Assembly (NCBI RefSeq): GCF_010548145.1
Contig: NZ_JAAGLN010000011.1
Location: 1 to 60,229 of the forward strand
DNA length: 60,229 nt
Source: Streptomyces sp. SID10853
Lineage (GTDB): Bacteria; Actinomycetota; Actinomycetes; Streptomycetales; Streptomycetaceae
Direction: 5' to 3'
Part shown: positions 49,658 through 58,868 of the stretch, piece by piece
Layout: each line of letters starts with the position of its first letter
Position numbering within the stretch: position 1 is the first letter of the stretch
The notes under the pieces: generated by a model
What the model was told of the DNA's origin: nothing
What the model saw: only the letters and a program-made list of their open reading frames with translations
The model's database searches: none
Program-made: the position numbers and the translations under genes

Positions 49658-51016
49658 ATGGACGTGAACGCGGCGGTCGCCGCAGCAAGCGCGATCGCCG
49701 GGCTGTGCACCGGTGTGATCGGCGTGCTGGCGTTCCGCTGGAGCGAGCGCGAGCTGGCACGCCCCACCCGGACCTCCCTGCACACCGACGACGTGCTGCC
49801 GCCCGGCGTGGACACCGTTCTCTCCGTGCTCAGCTCATCGGCCGTGGTGCTCGACGAGAGCGACGCGGTGGTCAAGGCCAGCTCGGCGGCGTACGCCCTG
49901 GGGCTGGTCAGGGGCGGGAAGCTGGCCGTGGAGCCCATGCTGCACATGGCCCGGGACACCCGGCGTGACGGGGAGATACGACAGGTCGAGCTCGACCTTC
50001 CCCGCCGGGGCACCGGCCGCGGCGAGGCGCTCGCGGTCTCCGCCCGGGTGGCGCCGCTCGGCTCCCGGCTGGTGCTGCTGCTCGTCGAGGACCTCACCGA
50101 GGCCCGGCGCATCGAAGCCGTCCGGCGCGACTTCGTGGCCAACGTCAGCCATGAGCTGAAGACCCCGGTCGGCGCGCTCTCGCTGCTCTCCGAGGCGGTC
50201 ATGGGCGCATCGGACGACCCGGAGGCGGTCACCCGTTTCGCGGGCCGGATGCAGATAGAGGCGACCCGGCTCACCAATCTGGTCCAAGAGCTCATCGATC
50301 TCTCCCGCGTCCAGAACGACGACCCGCTCGAAGACGCCGAGCCGGTCCGGGTCGACGTGCTGGTCGCCGAGGCCATCGACCGCTGCCGCCACCAGGCGGG
50401 CACCAAACAGATCACCATGGCCGCCGGCGGCACGGCCGACCTCCATGTCTGGGGTAACCGCTCCCAGCTCGCCGCCGCGCTGGGAAACCTCGTGGAGAAC
50501 GCGGTCAACTACTCACCGGCCCGCACCCGGGTCGGCATCGCCGCCCGCCGCTCCTCCGCCCCCGGCGGAGGGGGCACCTCCCAGGCTTTCGGCTCTGGGG
50601 GACTCATCGAGATCGCCGTCACCGACCAGGGCCTCGGCATCACCGAGAAGGACCGCGAGCGGATCTTCGAGCGCTTCTACCGTGTCGACCCGGCCCGCTC
50701 CCGCGCCACCGGCGGTACGGGCCTGGGCCTCGCCATCGTCAAACATGTGGCCGCCTCGCACGGCGGGGAGGTCACGGTGTGGAGCTCGGAGGGCCAGGGC
50801 TCCACCTTCACCCTGCGGCTGCCGGAAGCCGGTTCCGTACGCAACCGACGCGGCCGCAAGGATCCGGCCCCCGCACCCGCACCTGCCGCACCGGACGCTC
50901 CCGCCGACCCCGCCGACCCCGACGACGCTGTCGGCGATGACGGTGACGACGGCGATCAGCCGTTCGCGACCTTCCTGTCCTCTGAACCCATTCCTGCCCC
51001 GGAGGTCCTTCCGTGA
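49658..51016 (+). CDS. phoR: Phosphate sensor histidine kinase PhoR (SenX3-like)
   Basis: A 452-residue membrane kinase: one N-terminal helix (AAASAIAGLCTGVIGVLAF), a PAS-like linker, the dimerisation helix with phospho-His in FVANVSHELKTPVGALSLLS, and an ATPase domain with NLVENAVNYSP, DQGLGITEKDRERIF and GGTGLGLAIVKH. The last 60 residues are acidic and proline-rich. TAACCT at 49646-49651 lies 6 nt before ATG 49658. It overlaps phoP by 4 nt (GTGA). It senses phosphate limitation together with PhoU. Confidence 0.94.
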   Translation: MDVNAAVAAASAIAGLCTGVIGVLAFRWSERELARPTRTSLHTDDVLPPGVDTVLSVLSSSAVVLDESDAVVKASSAAYALGLVRGGKLAVEPMLHMARDTRRDGEIRQVELDLPRRGTGRGEALAVSARVAPLGSRLVLLLVEDLTEARRIEAVRRDFVANVSHELKTPVGALSLLSEAVMGASDDPEAVTRFAGRMQIEATRLTNLVQELIDLSRVQNDDPLEDAEPVRVDVLVAEAIDRCRHQAGTKQITMAAGGTADLHVWGNRSQLAAALGNLVENAVNYSPARTRVGIAARRSSAPGGGGTSQAFGSGGLIEIAVTDQGLGITEKDRERIFERFYRVDPARSRATGGTGLGLAIVKHVAASHGGEVTVWSSEGQGSTFTLRLPEAGSVRNRRGRKDPAPAPAPAAPDAPADPADPDDAVGDDGDDGDQPFATFLSSEPIPAPEVLP

Positions 51017-51693
51017 CCCGAGTGCTTGTCGTCGAGGATGAGGAATCCTTCAGCGACGCCCTGTCCTACATGCTCCGCAAAGAAGGGTTCGAGGTCGCCA
51101 TCGCGGCCACCGGCCCCGACGGACTCGACGAATTCGAGCGCAACGGCGCCGACCTCGTACTGCTCGACCTGATGCTGCCGGGGCTGCCCGGCACCGAAGT
51201 GTGCCGCCAGCTGCGCGGCCGCTCCAACGTCCCGGTGATCATGGTGACGGCCAAGGACAGCGAGATCGACAAGGTGGTCGGGCTGGAAATAGGGGCCGAC
51301 GACTACGTCACCAAGCCCTTTTCGTCACGGGAGCTGGTCGCCCGTATCCGCGCGGTGCTGCGCCGCCGGGGCGAGCCCGAGGAGGTCTCGCCCGCGGCCC
51401 TGGAGGCAGGTCCGGTCCGGATGGATGTGGACCGCCATGTCGTGACGGTCTCCGGCGCCAAGGTCGACCTGCCGCTCAAGGAGTTCGACCTGCTGGAGAT
51501 GCTGCTCAGGAACGCGGGCCGGGTCCTGACCCGGATGCAGCTGATCGACCGGGTCTGGGGCGCGGACTACGTGGGGGACACCAAGACCCTCGACGTCCAT
51601 GTGAAGCGCCTGCGCGCCAAGATCGAGCCGGACCCGGGCGCGCCCCGCTACCTGGTGACGGTCCGGGGCCTGGGCTACAAGTTCGAGCCGTAA
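51013..51693 (+). CDS. phoP: Phosphate response regulator PhoP (OmpR type)
   Basis: A 226-residue response regulator. Receiver: acidic pocket E8/D9, phospho-Asp52 in LLDLMLPG, Thr79 and Lys101 in YVTKPF. C-terminal winged helix ends with LRAKIEPDPGAPRYLVTVRG and LGYKFEP. It activates pho regulon genes and represses antibiotic and nitrogen genes in Streptomyces. The GTG start overlaps the phoR stop. Confidence 0.95.
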   Translation: MTRVLVVEDEESFSDALSYMLRKEGFEVAIAATGPDGLDEFERNGADLVLLDLMLPGLPGTEVCRQLRGRSNVPVIMVTAKDSEIDKVVGLEIGADDYVTKPFSSRELVARIRAVLRRRGEPEEVSPAALEAGPVRMDVDRHVVTVSGAKVDLPLKEFDLLEMLLRNAGRVLTRMQLIDRVWGADYVGDTKTLDVHVKRLRAKIEPDPGAPRYLVTVRGLGYKFEP

Positions 51694-51713
51694 ACCGTAC
51701 GCGTACGGAAAGC

Positions 51714-51771
51714 AGAGGTGCCCCGCCGGAATCGGACTGTCCGGTGGGGCACTTCTGTGTGGGGCACCTCT
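51714..51771 (+). terminator. phoRP terminator with two alternative stems
   Basis: AGAGGTGCCCC (51714-51724) can pair with GGGGCACTTCT (51746-51756, one G-T, extended by GCCGG/CCGGT) or with a second copy GGGGCACCTCT (51761-51771, perfect). Confidence 0.7.
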
Positions 51772-51869
51772 GTGAAGCGTGTTGCTGTTCGCGTTTCGCG
51801 GTGCTCGGTGTGCCTGGTGCGCTGCGCGCTGACCGGTGAGCGGTGCGTGTGTGCGGCTCCGTGCGCGGG

Positions 51870-52577
51870 TCAGCTGCTCGGCGTGCCCGTGCCCGTGCCC
51901 GTGCCCGTACCTGTGCCCGTGCCGGCCGGCGTGCCGCCGCCGGGGGTCGCGTTACCGCTGGGGGTCGTGTTCCCGCTCGGGGTGGTCTTTCCACCGGGAG
52001 TCGCCTTGCCGCCCGGGGTGGCCTTGCCGCCCGGTGTGGCCGGGGCGGAGGGCGTCGCGGGCAGGCTGCTCGGGCCGAAGCCGTGGAAGTAGCTGGTGGC
52101 CGGGACGACCAGTGCGGCCAGTGCCACCCGGCCGGTCTCGCTGAACTGGAAGACCAGGTTCTGCGTCGAGCCGTCGGCGGCAGCCGAGCGGCCGTCGGTG
52201 AGCACCGCGGCGGCGTTGTTCTTGCCGCCGATGGTCACCGAACCGTGCGCGGGCACCGAGATCGGCCCCTTGCCCTTGGCCGGGGTGAGCTTCACCGCGG
52301 AGCTGGAGCCCGCGAGCTTGACGTCCTGGAGCGTCTGGTTCGTGTCACCGTTGTTGAAGAGGGTCGCCGAGATGACGGCGGGGCCCTGGACCGTGGCCTT
52401 CGGCTGGGTGATCACTGTCGCGTTCTGGACCTTGATGACACCGACCGACGTAGCGGCGTTGTCCGGCTTGACCTCGATCGTCGCCGCGTTGTTGCCCGCG
52501 CCACAGGCGGACAGGGCGGCGATCGAGACCACGATGGCAGAAGCGGCGAGGACGCCGCGTCGAAGGCTGCTGCTCAC
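51870..52577 (-). CDS. Lipoprotein with repetitive C-terminal tail
   Basis: A 235-residue lipoprotein: signal VLAASAIVVSIAALSAC with lipobox LSAC, then a beta-rich domain (about 30-165: VGVIKVQNATVITQPKATVQ, AVISATLFNNGDTNQTLQDV, VPAHGSVTIGGKNNAA) similar to DUF461/copper-chaperone-like folds. The final 60 residues are low complexity, ATPGGK and GTGT units from tandem repeats, likely wall-spanning. It converges on phoP. Ligand unknown. Confidence 0.8.
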   Translation of the reverse strand: MSSSLRRGVLAASAIVVSIAALSACGAGNNAATIEVKPDNAATSVGVIKVQNATVITQPKATVQGPAVISATLFNNGDTNQTLQDVKLAGSSSAVKLTPAKGKGPISVPAHGSVTIGGKNNAAAVLTDGRSAAADGSTQNLVFQFSETGRVALAALVVPATSYFHGFGPSSLPATPSAPATPGGKATPGGKATPGGKTTPSGNTTPSGNATPGGGTPAGTGTGTGTGTGTGTPSS

Positions 52578-53214
52578 GGCGGCGGCTTCTCCTAGGACGT
52601 ACGGACAGGACGGGACGAGGGGCGGGAGGGGGTAAAGCCTCCCTAAGGGTGTGTCAGCGGCCTCAGGTTACCGAGCCGTCGTCACGGCCCCGCACCCGAC
52701 CCGCCCCGCAGGCGGTACGGGTACCCGGCGGATGCCGCGGGCGCCCGCTCCACGGCTCCGGCTGACGGTCCGAACTCAAGCCCCGAACTCATGCCCCGAA
52801 CTCATGCTCCGACTCATGCCCCGACTCGACCCCCGACTCATGCTCCCGACTCAGGGGTCCGCTCGTGGCTTCGTACGCCGTTCACATATCGCGAGTGATC
52901 AATTCTCTCTGCCGCTCCCGGCCGCCACGTATTCCTTACGGAAAACCCTCTTCCGGCGCACAGTGATCAATTTCTGATTGCGTCCGTATGGGTGATCGAC
53001 ATCCGAACTGAGGTCGCGAAGTTCACCGTTTCGAATGCGGCAAATCGGGACGTTAGCCGCCTGCGGGAAGGCTTCGGATCCCTGTGGTGTCCGCGTTTCT
53101 CTCCGTACGCAGAGCCGCTCCGACCTGCGAATACCGTCCCGGGGGAGCTGTCCGCAGCACGTTCGTGTTGCTGTTGTCAAGCCCCGAGATATGCCCTGAC
53201 CTGCGAAAACGTCA
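52578..53214. other. Long intergenic region upstream of carD
   Basis: No gene is supported. 52765-52860 is a run of CTCATGCCCCGA-type repeats. AGTGATCAATT occurs twice (near 52895 and 52963). GC content dips around 52880-53060, which suggests regulatory or decayed sequence. Confidence 0.6.
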
Positions 53215-53243
53215 TTCAGAAGAAGCCGTTCTCGTGTTAGACT
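53215..53243 (+). promoter_or_regulatory. Promoter of carD
   Basis: TTCAGA (53215-53220) and TAGACT (53238-53243) with 17 nt between. The message would have a short leader of about 20 nt with GGAAGGGG as ribosome site before ATG 53272. Confidence 0.6.
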
Positions 53244-53271
53244 GGATAGCCACGGAAGGGGTACCTGTCAC

Positions 53272-53754
53272 ATGACGTTCAAGGTTGGCGACACCGTGGT
53301 CTATCCCCATCACGGGGCCGCGCTGATCGAGGCTATCGAAACTCGCCAGATCAAAGGCGTGGACAAGACCTACTTGGTGCTCAAGGTCGCTCAGGGCGAC
53401 TTGACTGTTCGTGTGCCGGCGGACAATGCGGAGTTCGTAGGCGTGCGTGACGTGGTTGGTCAGGAAGGACTTGACCGGGTCTTCGAGGTGCTTCGCGCAC
53501 CGTATGCCGAAGAGCCCACGAACTGGTCCCGTCGCTACAAGGCGAATCTTGAGAAACTCGCCTCCGGCGACGTCATCAAGGTGGCCGAAGTGGTCCGCGA
53601 CCTGTGGCGTCGTGAGCGTGAGCGCGGACTTTCCGCTGGTGAGAAGCGCATGCTCGCCAAGGCCCGCCAGATCCTGGTGAGCGAGCTCGCTCTCGCGGAG
53701 AACACCAACGAAGACAAGGCCGAGGCTCTGCTCGACGAGGTCCTCGCGTCCTGA
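53272..53754 (+). CDS. carD: CarD-type RNA polymerase-binding transcription factor
   Basis: A 160-residue protein with the RNAP-interacting Tudor-like domain ([40 protein letters not shown]) and a helical C-terminal DNA-binding domain with the conserved Trp in [13 protein letters not shown] and [20 protein letters not shown]. It stabilises the open complex at rRNA and other promoters. Codon use is slightly less biased than neighbours but normal for a highly expressed gene. Confidence 0.95.
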   Translation: MTFKVGDTVVYPHHGAALIEAIETRQIKGVDKTYLVLKVAQGDLTVRVPADNAEFVGVRDVVGQEGLDRVFEVLRAPYAEEPTNWSRRYKANLEKLASGDVIKVAEVVRDLWRRERERGLSAGEKRMLAKARQILVSELALAENTNEDKAEALLDEVLAS

Positions 53755-53790
53755 ACCGCTTGACCCGTTTCGCCTGTTTGACGCTTTGAA

Positions 53791-53873
53791 TGCCGTGGTG
53801 CCCGCTGGCCACATGGATCAGTCCGGTTGGATCTCCGACCGGATCACTCCATGTGTCATCGGGCACCACGGCA
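53791..53873. terminator. Extended 83-nt nested hairpin after carD
   Basis: TGCCGTGGTGCCCG (53791-53804) pairs with 53860-53873 perfectly over 14 bp. Inside, ACATGGA/TCCATGT (7 bp) and TCCGGT/ACCGGA (6 bp) continue the rod with small internal loops. The rest of 53755-54142 has no gene. Confidence 0.8.
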
Positions 53874-54142
53874 TGCTGCTTTCTCGCGCGGCGCTTCCGC
53901 CGCGGTGCCCAGGGTCTCCTGGCCTCCGCGGCTTCGGACGGTCGGTGCTGCTGTTCGCCTGTTTTTCATGGAGCGATGCTGCGTGAGCCGTACCGTGACC
54001 GATACTGATCGGTACGTGGTGTGCCGGGCCCGGGATGCCGACTCGACCAGTCGTCACGGAAGGGGCCGGTCAGGGCGTCGCGCCCGGCACTCCCAGGCCA
54101 TACCCATGTCGGCTGAGGACACAAACCCTGAACGCGCAACCG

Positions 54143-54937
54143 ATGTCAGACGAGCCCGGGACCCCGTCCCCTACCAGCTCCACCGGCGGATCTCCTGCCG
54201 CCGCTCCGGCTGGATCCAGCCACACCACCGCCGCGGTGATCCCTGCCGCCGGCCGCGGTGTCCGGCTCGGTCCCGGAGCCCCCAAGGCGCTCCGCGCCCT
54301 CAACGGAACCCCCATGCTGGTCCACGCCGTACGGGCGATGGCCGGATCGCGTGCTGTCTCCCTCGTGGTCGTCGTGGCCCCGCCGGACGGTGCCGCCGAG
54401 GTCGAGGCCCTGCTGGCCGGCCATTCCTGGCCGGCGGGCACCGAGCTCCTGGTCGTCCCCGGTGGTGACACCCGCCAGGAGTCCGTCCGCCTCGGGATCG
54501 GCGTACTCCCCGAGGGCGTCACCGCGGTCCTCGTGCACGACGCGGCCCGGCCGCTCGTGCCCGTCGAGACCGTGGACGCGGTCGTCGCGGCCGTACGGAA
54601 CGGCGCCCCGGCGGTCGTGCCCGCCCTGCCGCTCGCCGACACCGTCAAACAGGTCGAGCCGCAGGCCGGCGGCGCTCCCGAGCCGGTCGTCGCCACCCCG
54701 GAGCGGGCCCTGCTGCGCGCCGTGCAGACCCCGCAGGGCTTCGACCGCGCGCTGCTCGCCCGCGCGCACGCCACCGTCACCCACGACGTCACCGACGACG
54801 CGAGCATGGTCGAGCAGCTCGGGGTGCGGGTCGTGGTGGTCCCGGGGCACGAAGAGGCGTTCAAGGTGACCAGGCCGCTCGACCTGGTCCTGGCCGAGGC
54901 GGTTCTCGCCCGCAGGAGGATCAACAGTGGCTTCTGA
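54143..54937 (+). CDS. ispD: 2-C-methyl-D-erythritol 4-phosphate cytidylyltransferase
   Basis: A 264-residue MEP-pathway enzyme joining CTP and [23 protein letters not shown] is the CTP-binding loop, [11 protein letters not shown] and [15 protein letters not shown] the later motifs. A Ser/Pro/Gly-rich tail of 28 residues precedes the core. ATG 54143 lacks a strong site but begins the first plausible frame. It overlaps ispF by 11 nt. Confidence 0.93.
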   Translation: MSDEPGTPSPTSSTGGSPAAAPAGSSHTTAAVIPAAGRGVRLGPGAPKALRALNGTPMLVHAVRAMAGSRAVSLVVVVAPPDGAAEVEALLAGHSWPAGTELLVVPGGDTRQESVRLGIGVLPEGVTAVLVHDAARPLVPVETVDAVVAAVRNGAPAVVPALPLADTVKQVEPQAGGAPEPVVATPERALLRAVQTPQGFDRALLARAHATVTHDVTDDASMVEQLGVRVVVVPGHEEAFKVTRPLDLVLAEAVLARRRINSGF

Positions 54938-54998
54938 ACACGAAGTGGTTTCTGAACCCGAAGTGGTTTCTGAGCACGCAGTGGCTTCCGGGCACGAG
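54927..54998 (+). repeat. Four 18-bp tandem units at the ispD/ispF junction
   Basis: Units of the form GTGGYTTCTGAACACGAA begin at 54927, 54945, 54963 and 54981. The first holds the ispD stop (54935-54937) and the ispF GTG start; each unit has a GTG in frame with ispF. Confidence 0.9.
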
Positions 54999-55511
54999 CA
55001 GCCCGAGCAGCAGCCTTCGACGGTTCCCCCGCAGGTGGTGCTGCCGCAGGTCGGCATCGGGACCGACATCCACGCCTTCGAGGAGGGCCGCGAACTCTGG
55101 TGCGCCGGCCTCCGCTGGGAGGGCGAGGGCCCCGGCCTCGCGGGGCACTCCGACGCCGACGTGGTCGCGCACGCCGCCTGCAACGCGCTCTTCTCGGCCG
55201 CCGGGATCGGAGACCTGGGCGCCCACTTCGGCACCGGCCGCCCCGAGTGGTCGGGCGCCTCCGGAATCACCTTGCTCACCGAGGCCGCCAGGATCGTCCG
55301 CGCCGAGGGGTTCACCATCGGCAATGTGGCCGTCCAGGTGGTCGGCGGCCGGCCGAAGATCGGCAAGCGCAGGGCCGAGGCGCAGCAGATCCTCTCGGGC
55401 GCGGTCGGCGCGCCCGTCTCGGTCTCGGCCGCCACCAGCGACGGGCTCGGCTTCACCGGCCGGGGCGAGGGGCTGGCGGCCATCGCGACGGCCCTGGTGG
55501 TCCGTACGTGA
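54927..55511 (+). CDS. ispF: 2-C-methyl-D-erythritol 2,4-cyclodiphosphate synthase
   Basis: A 194-residue trimeric zinc enzyme that cyclises CDP-ME 2-phosphate. [20 protein letters not shown] with Asp and His metal ligands and [11 protein letters not shown] are the core motifs; [19 protein letters not shown] ends it. The usual length is near 160; the first 40 residues ([19 protein letters not shown]) are encoded by the tandem 18-bp repeats and are extra. AGGAGG precedes GTG 54927. Confidence 0.93.
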   Translation: MASEHEVVSEPEVVSEHAVASGHEQPEQQPSTVPPQVVLPQVGIGTDIHAFEEGRELWCAGLRWEGEGPGLAGHSDADVVAHAACNALFSAAGIGDLGAHFGTGRPEWSGASGITLLTEAARIVRAEGFTIGNVAVQVVGGRPKIGKRRAEAQQILSGAVGAPVSVSAATSDGLGFTGRGEGLAAIATALVVRT

Positions 55512-55727
55512 CGGACGGTTGCGGGGCCGGTCCGTCCGTTCCGTTTCCGCCACGGACCGGCACGCACCGGCACACAACGCGCGGCGCGCGCCGATCGGCC
55601 GGGAAGCCGGGACAGGGCCGCGTTGTTTGGGGTAGGGATGGGAGCGCAAGCCGTACCCACTTCCGTCAGTACCCCTTGCAGTCAGTACCCCTTCCGCACC
55701 CTTGTTCAGCAATCGGAGGCAAAGCCC

Positions 55728-56132
55728 GTGTCTGCCGCACTCAGCGACAAGCTCAAGGAACTCCTCGACAGCCCCGTCTTCGTCAACATCGCGACCATCC
55801 AGCCCGACGGCAGTCCCCAGGTGAGCCCGGTCTGGGCGAAGCGGGACGGCGACGATGTCCTGATCTCGACCACGGTCGACCGCCGCAAGGAGAAGAACCT
55901 CCGCCGCGACCCCCGGGTCACGGTGGTGGTGCAGCCCTTCGACGCCCCCTACTCGTACGCGGAGATCCGGGGCACGGCGACGCTCACCACCGAGGGCGGC
56001 CAGGAACTGATCGACGAGCTGGCGCTGAAGTACACGGGCAAGCCGTACGCCGAGTTCAACCCGGACTCCGCCAACGACGCCGCCCGGGTCGTCGTCAGGA
56101 TCACCCCGCGCAAGGTCGTCGGCCGGGTCTGA
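55728..56132 (+). CDS. PPOX-class F420-dependent oxidoreductase
   Basis: A 134-residue split-barrel flavin/deazaflavin protein: FVNIATIQPDGSPQVSPVWA, VLISTTVDRRKEKNLRRDPR and VTVVVQPFDAPYSYAEIRG are characteristic of the F420-dependent PPOX subgroup. It reduces unknown small molecules. CGGAGG lies 11 nt before GTG 55728. It stands alone between ispF and cysS; 55512-55727 has no gene. Confidence 0.85.
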   Translation: MSAALSDKLKELLDSPVFVNIATIQPDGSPQVSPVWAKRDGDDVLISTTVDRRKEKNLRRDPRVTVVVQPFDAPYSYAEIRGTATLTTEGGQELIDELALKYTGKPYAEFNPDSANDAARVVVRITPRKVVGRV

Positions 56133-56331
56133 CGGCTGGATTTCGCCGTCGGCATCCCGTCATCACGGGCTCCCGGGCGATCCCTGAGCAGCCCCGCACA
56201 GGCTCGGGCCCCGTTCAGCGGCCGTTCACCGGCCGCCGGGCGGGCGCTCCGGGGCACTGTTGCGTCACACTTCCCTGCCCCGTCGGGCAAAGGGTCGCCT
56301 GGCACTGGTATGGGGCCACTACCCTGGTGCA

Positions 56332-57732
<1,401 letters not shown>

Positions 57733-57816
57733 CGCCCGCGGTGAGCGCCACGCCGCCGTTCGCGGCACACTTTCCTATACGTAGTACGTACTGAGCAGCA
57801 GAGAAACAGGTAGGTC

Positions 57817-58773
57817 ATGGCCGGGAACAGCCAGCGCAGGAACCGCCGCACGTCCAACAAGAAGGGCGCGCAGGTCGGCAGCGGGGGCCAGCGACGCCGC
57901 GGCCTTGAGGGGAAGGGGCCGACGCCCCCCGCGTCCGAACGCAAGGGGCACAAGAAGAACCGCATCGCGGGCGCCCAGGCGCGGCAGGCCGCGGCCCGCC
58001 GCCCCGCGCCGCGCAGGGGCGGGGCCAAGGGCACGTCCGAGATGGTCGTCGGCCGTAACCCGGTGTACGAGGCGCTGCGCGACGGCGTCCCCGCGGTGAC
58101 GCTGTACGTCCAGCAGTACATCGACAACGACGAGCGGGTGCGCGAGGCGCTCCAGCTCGCCGGGCAGCGCGGCAACATCAACCTGATGGAGGCCCCGCGC
58201 CCGGAGCTGGACCGGATGACGAACGGCCTGAACCACCAGGGCCTCGTCCTCCAGGTCCCGCCGTACGAGTACGCGCACCCGGAGGACCTCACGTCCGCCG
58301 CGTACGACGCCAATGAGGACCCGCTGATCGTGGCACTCGACGGGGTGACGGACCCGCGGAACCTGGGTGCGATCGTCCGCTCGGTCTCCGCGTTCGGCGG
58401 CCACGGTGTGGTCGTGCCCGAGCGCCGGGCGGCCGGGATGACGGCGGGCGCCTGGAAGTCGTCCGCCGGTACGGCCGCGCGTACGCCGGTCTCCCGGGTC
58501 ACCAACCTGACGCGGGCGCTCGAGGGCTACCAGAAGGCCGGCATCACGGTCGTCGGCCTCGCGGCGGACGGCGAGCACGAGGTGCAGGACCTGGCGGCGC
58601 TGGGCGGCCCGGTCGTCATCGTCATCGGCAGCGAGGGCAAGGGCCTCGGCCGGCTCGTCGGCGAGACCTGTGACTACCGGGTGCGGATCCCGATGCCGGG
58701 CGGCGCGGAGTCGCTGAACGCGGGTGTGGCCGCGGGCATCGTCCTGTACGAGGCGGCGCGCCGCCGGGCCTGA
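57817..58773 (+). CDS. rlmB: 23S rRNA 2'-O-ribose methyltransferase, TrmH/SpoU family
   Basis: A 318-residue protein with a basic N-terminal extension (RRNRRTSNKKG), an L30e-like substrate-binding domain (VVGRNPVYEALRDGVPAVTL) and the SPOUT knot: LDGVTDPRNLGAIVRSVSAF, VIVIGSEGKGLGRLV and IPMPGGAESLNAGVAAGI. It modifies rRNA (RlmB-type) by 2'-O-methylation. It follows cysS by 84 nt, the usual actinobacterial pair. Confidence 0.92.
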   Translation: MAGNSQRRNRRTSNKKGAQVGSGGQRRRGLEGKGPTPPASERKGHKKNRIAGAQARQAAARRPAPRRGGAKGTSEMVVGRNPVYEALRDGVPAVTLYVQQYIDNDERVREALQLAGQRGNINLMEAPRPELDRMTNGLNHQGLVLQVPPYEYAHPEDLTSAAYDANEDPLIVALDGVTDPRNLGAIVRSVSAFGGHGVVVPERRAAGMTAGAWKSSAGTAARTPVSRVTNLTRALEGYQKAGITVVGLAADGEHEVQDLAALGGPVVIVIGSEGKGLGRLVGETCDYRVRIPMPGGAESLNAGVAAGIVLYEAARRRA

Positions 58774-58868
58774 CCGGCTCCAGTACCCGGGGCTGCGCGG
58801 GGTGTTGACGGGTCGCGGACAGATCCGGGGTGTCAAGGCAGTGTCCTAAACCTGTGTCACTCGGTTAG

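Noticed and set aside
56133..56331. A T-box riboswitch for cysS
   Set aside because: No T-box core or specifier loop is visible and the message appears leaderless from TACCCT at 56320.
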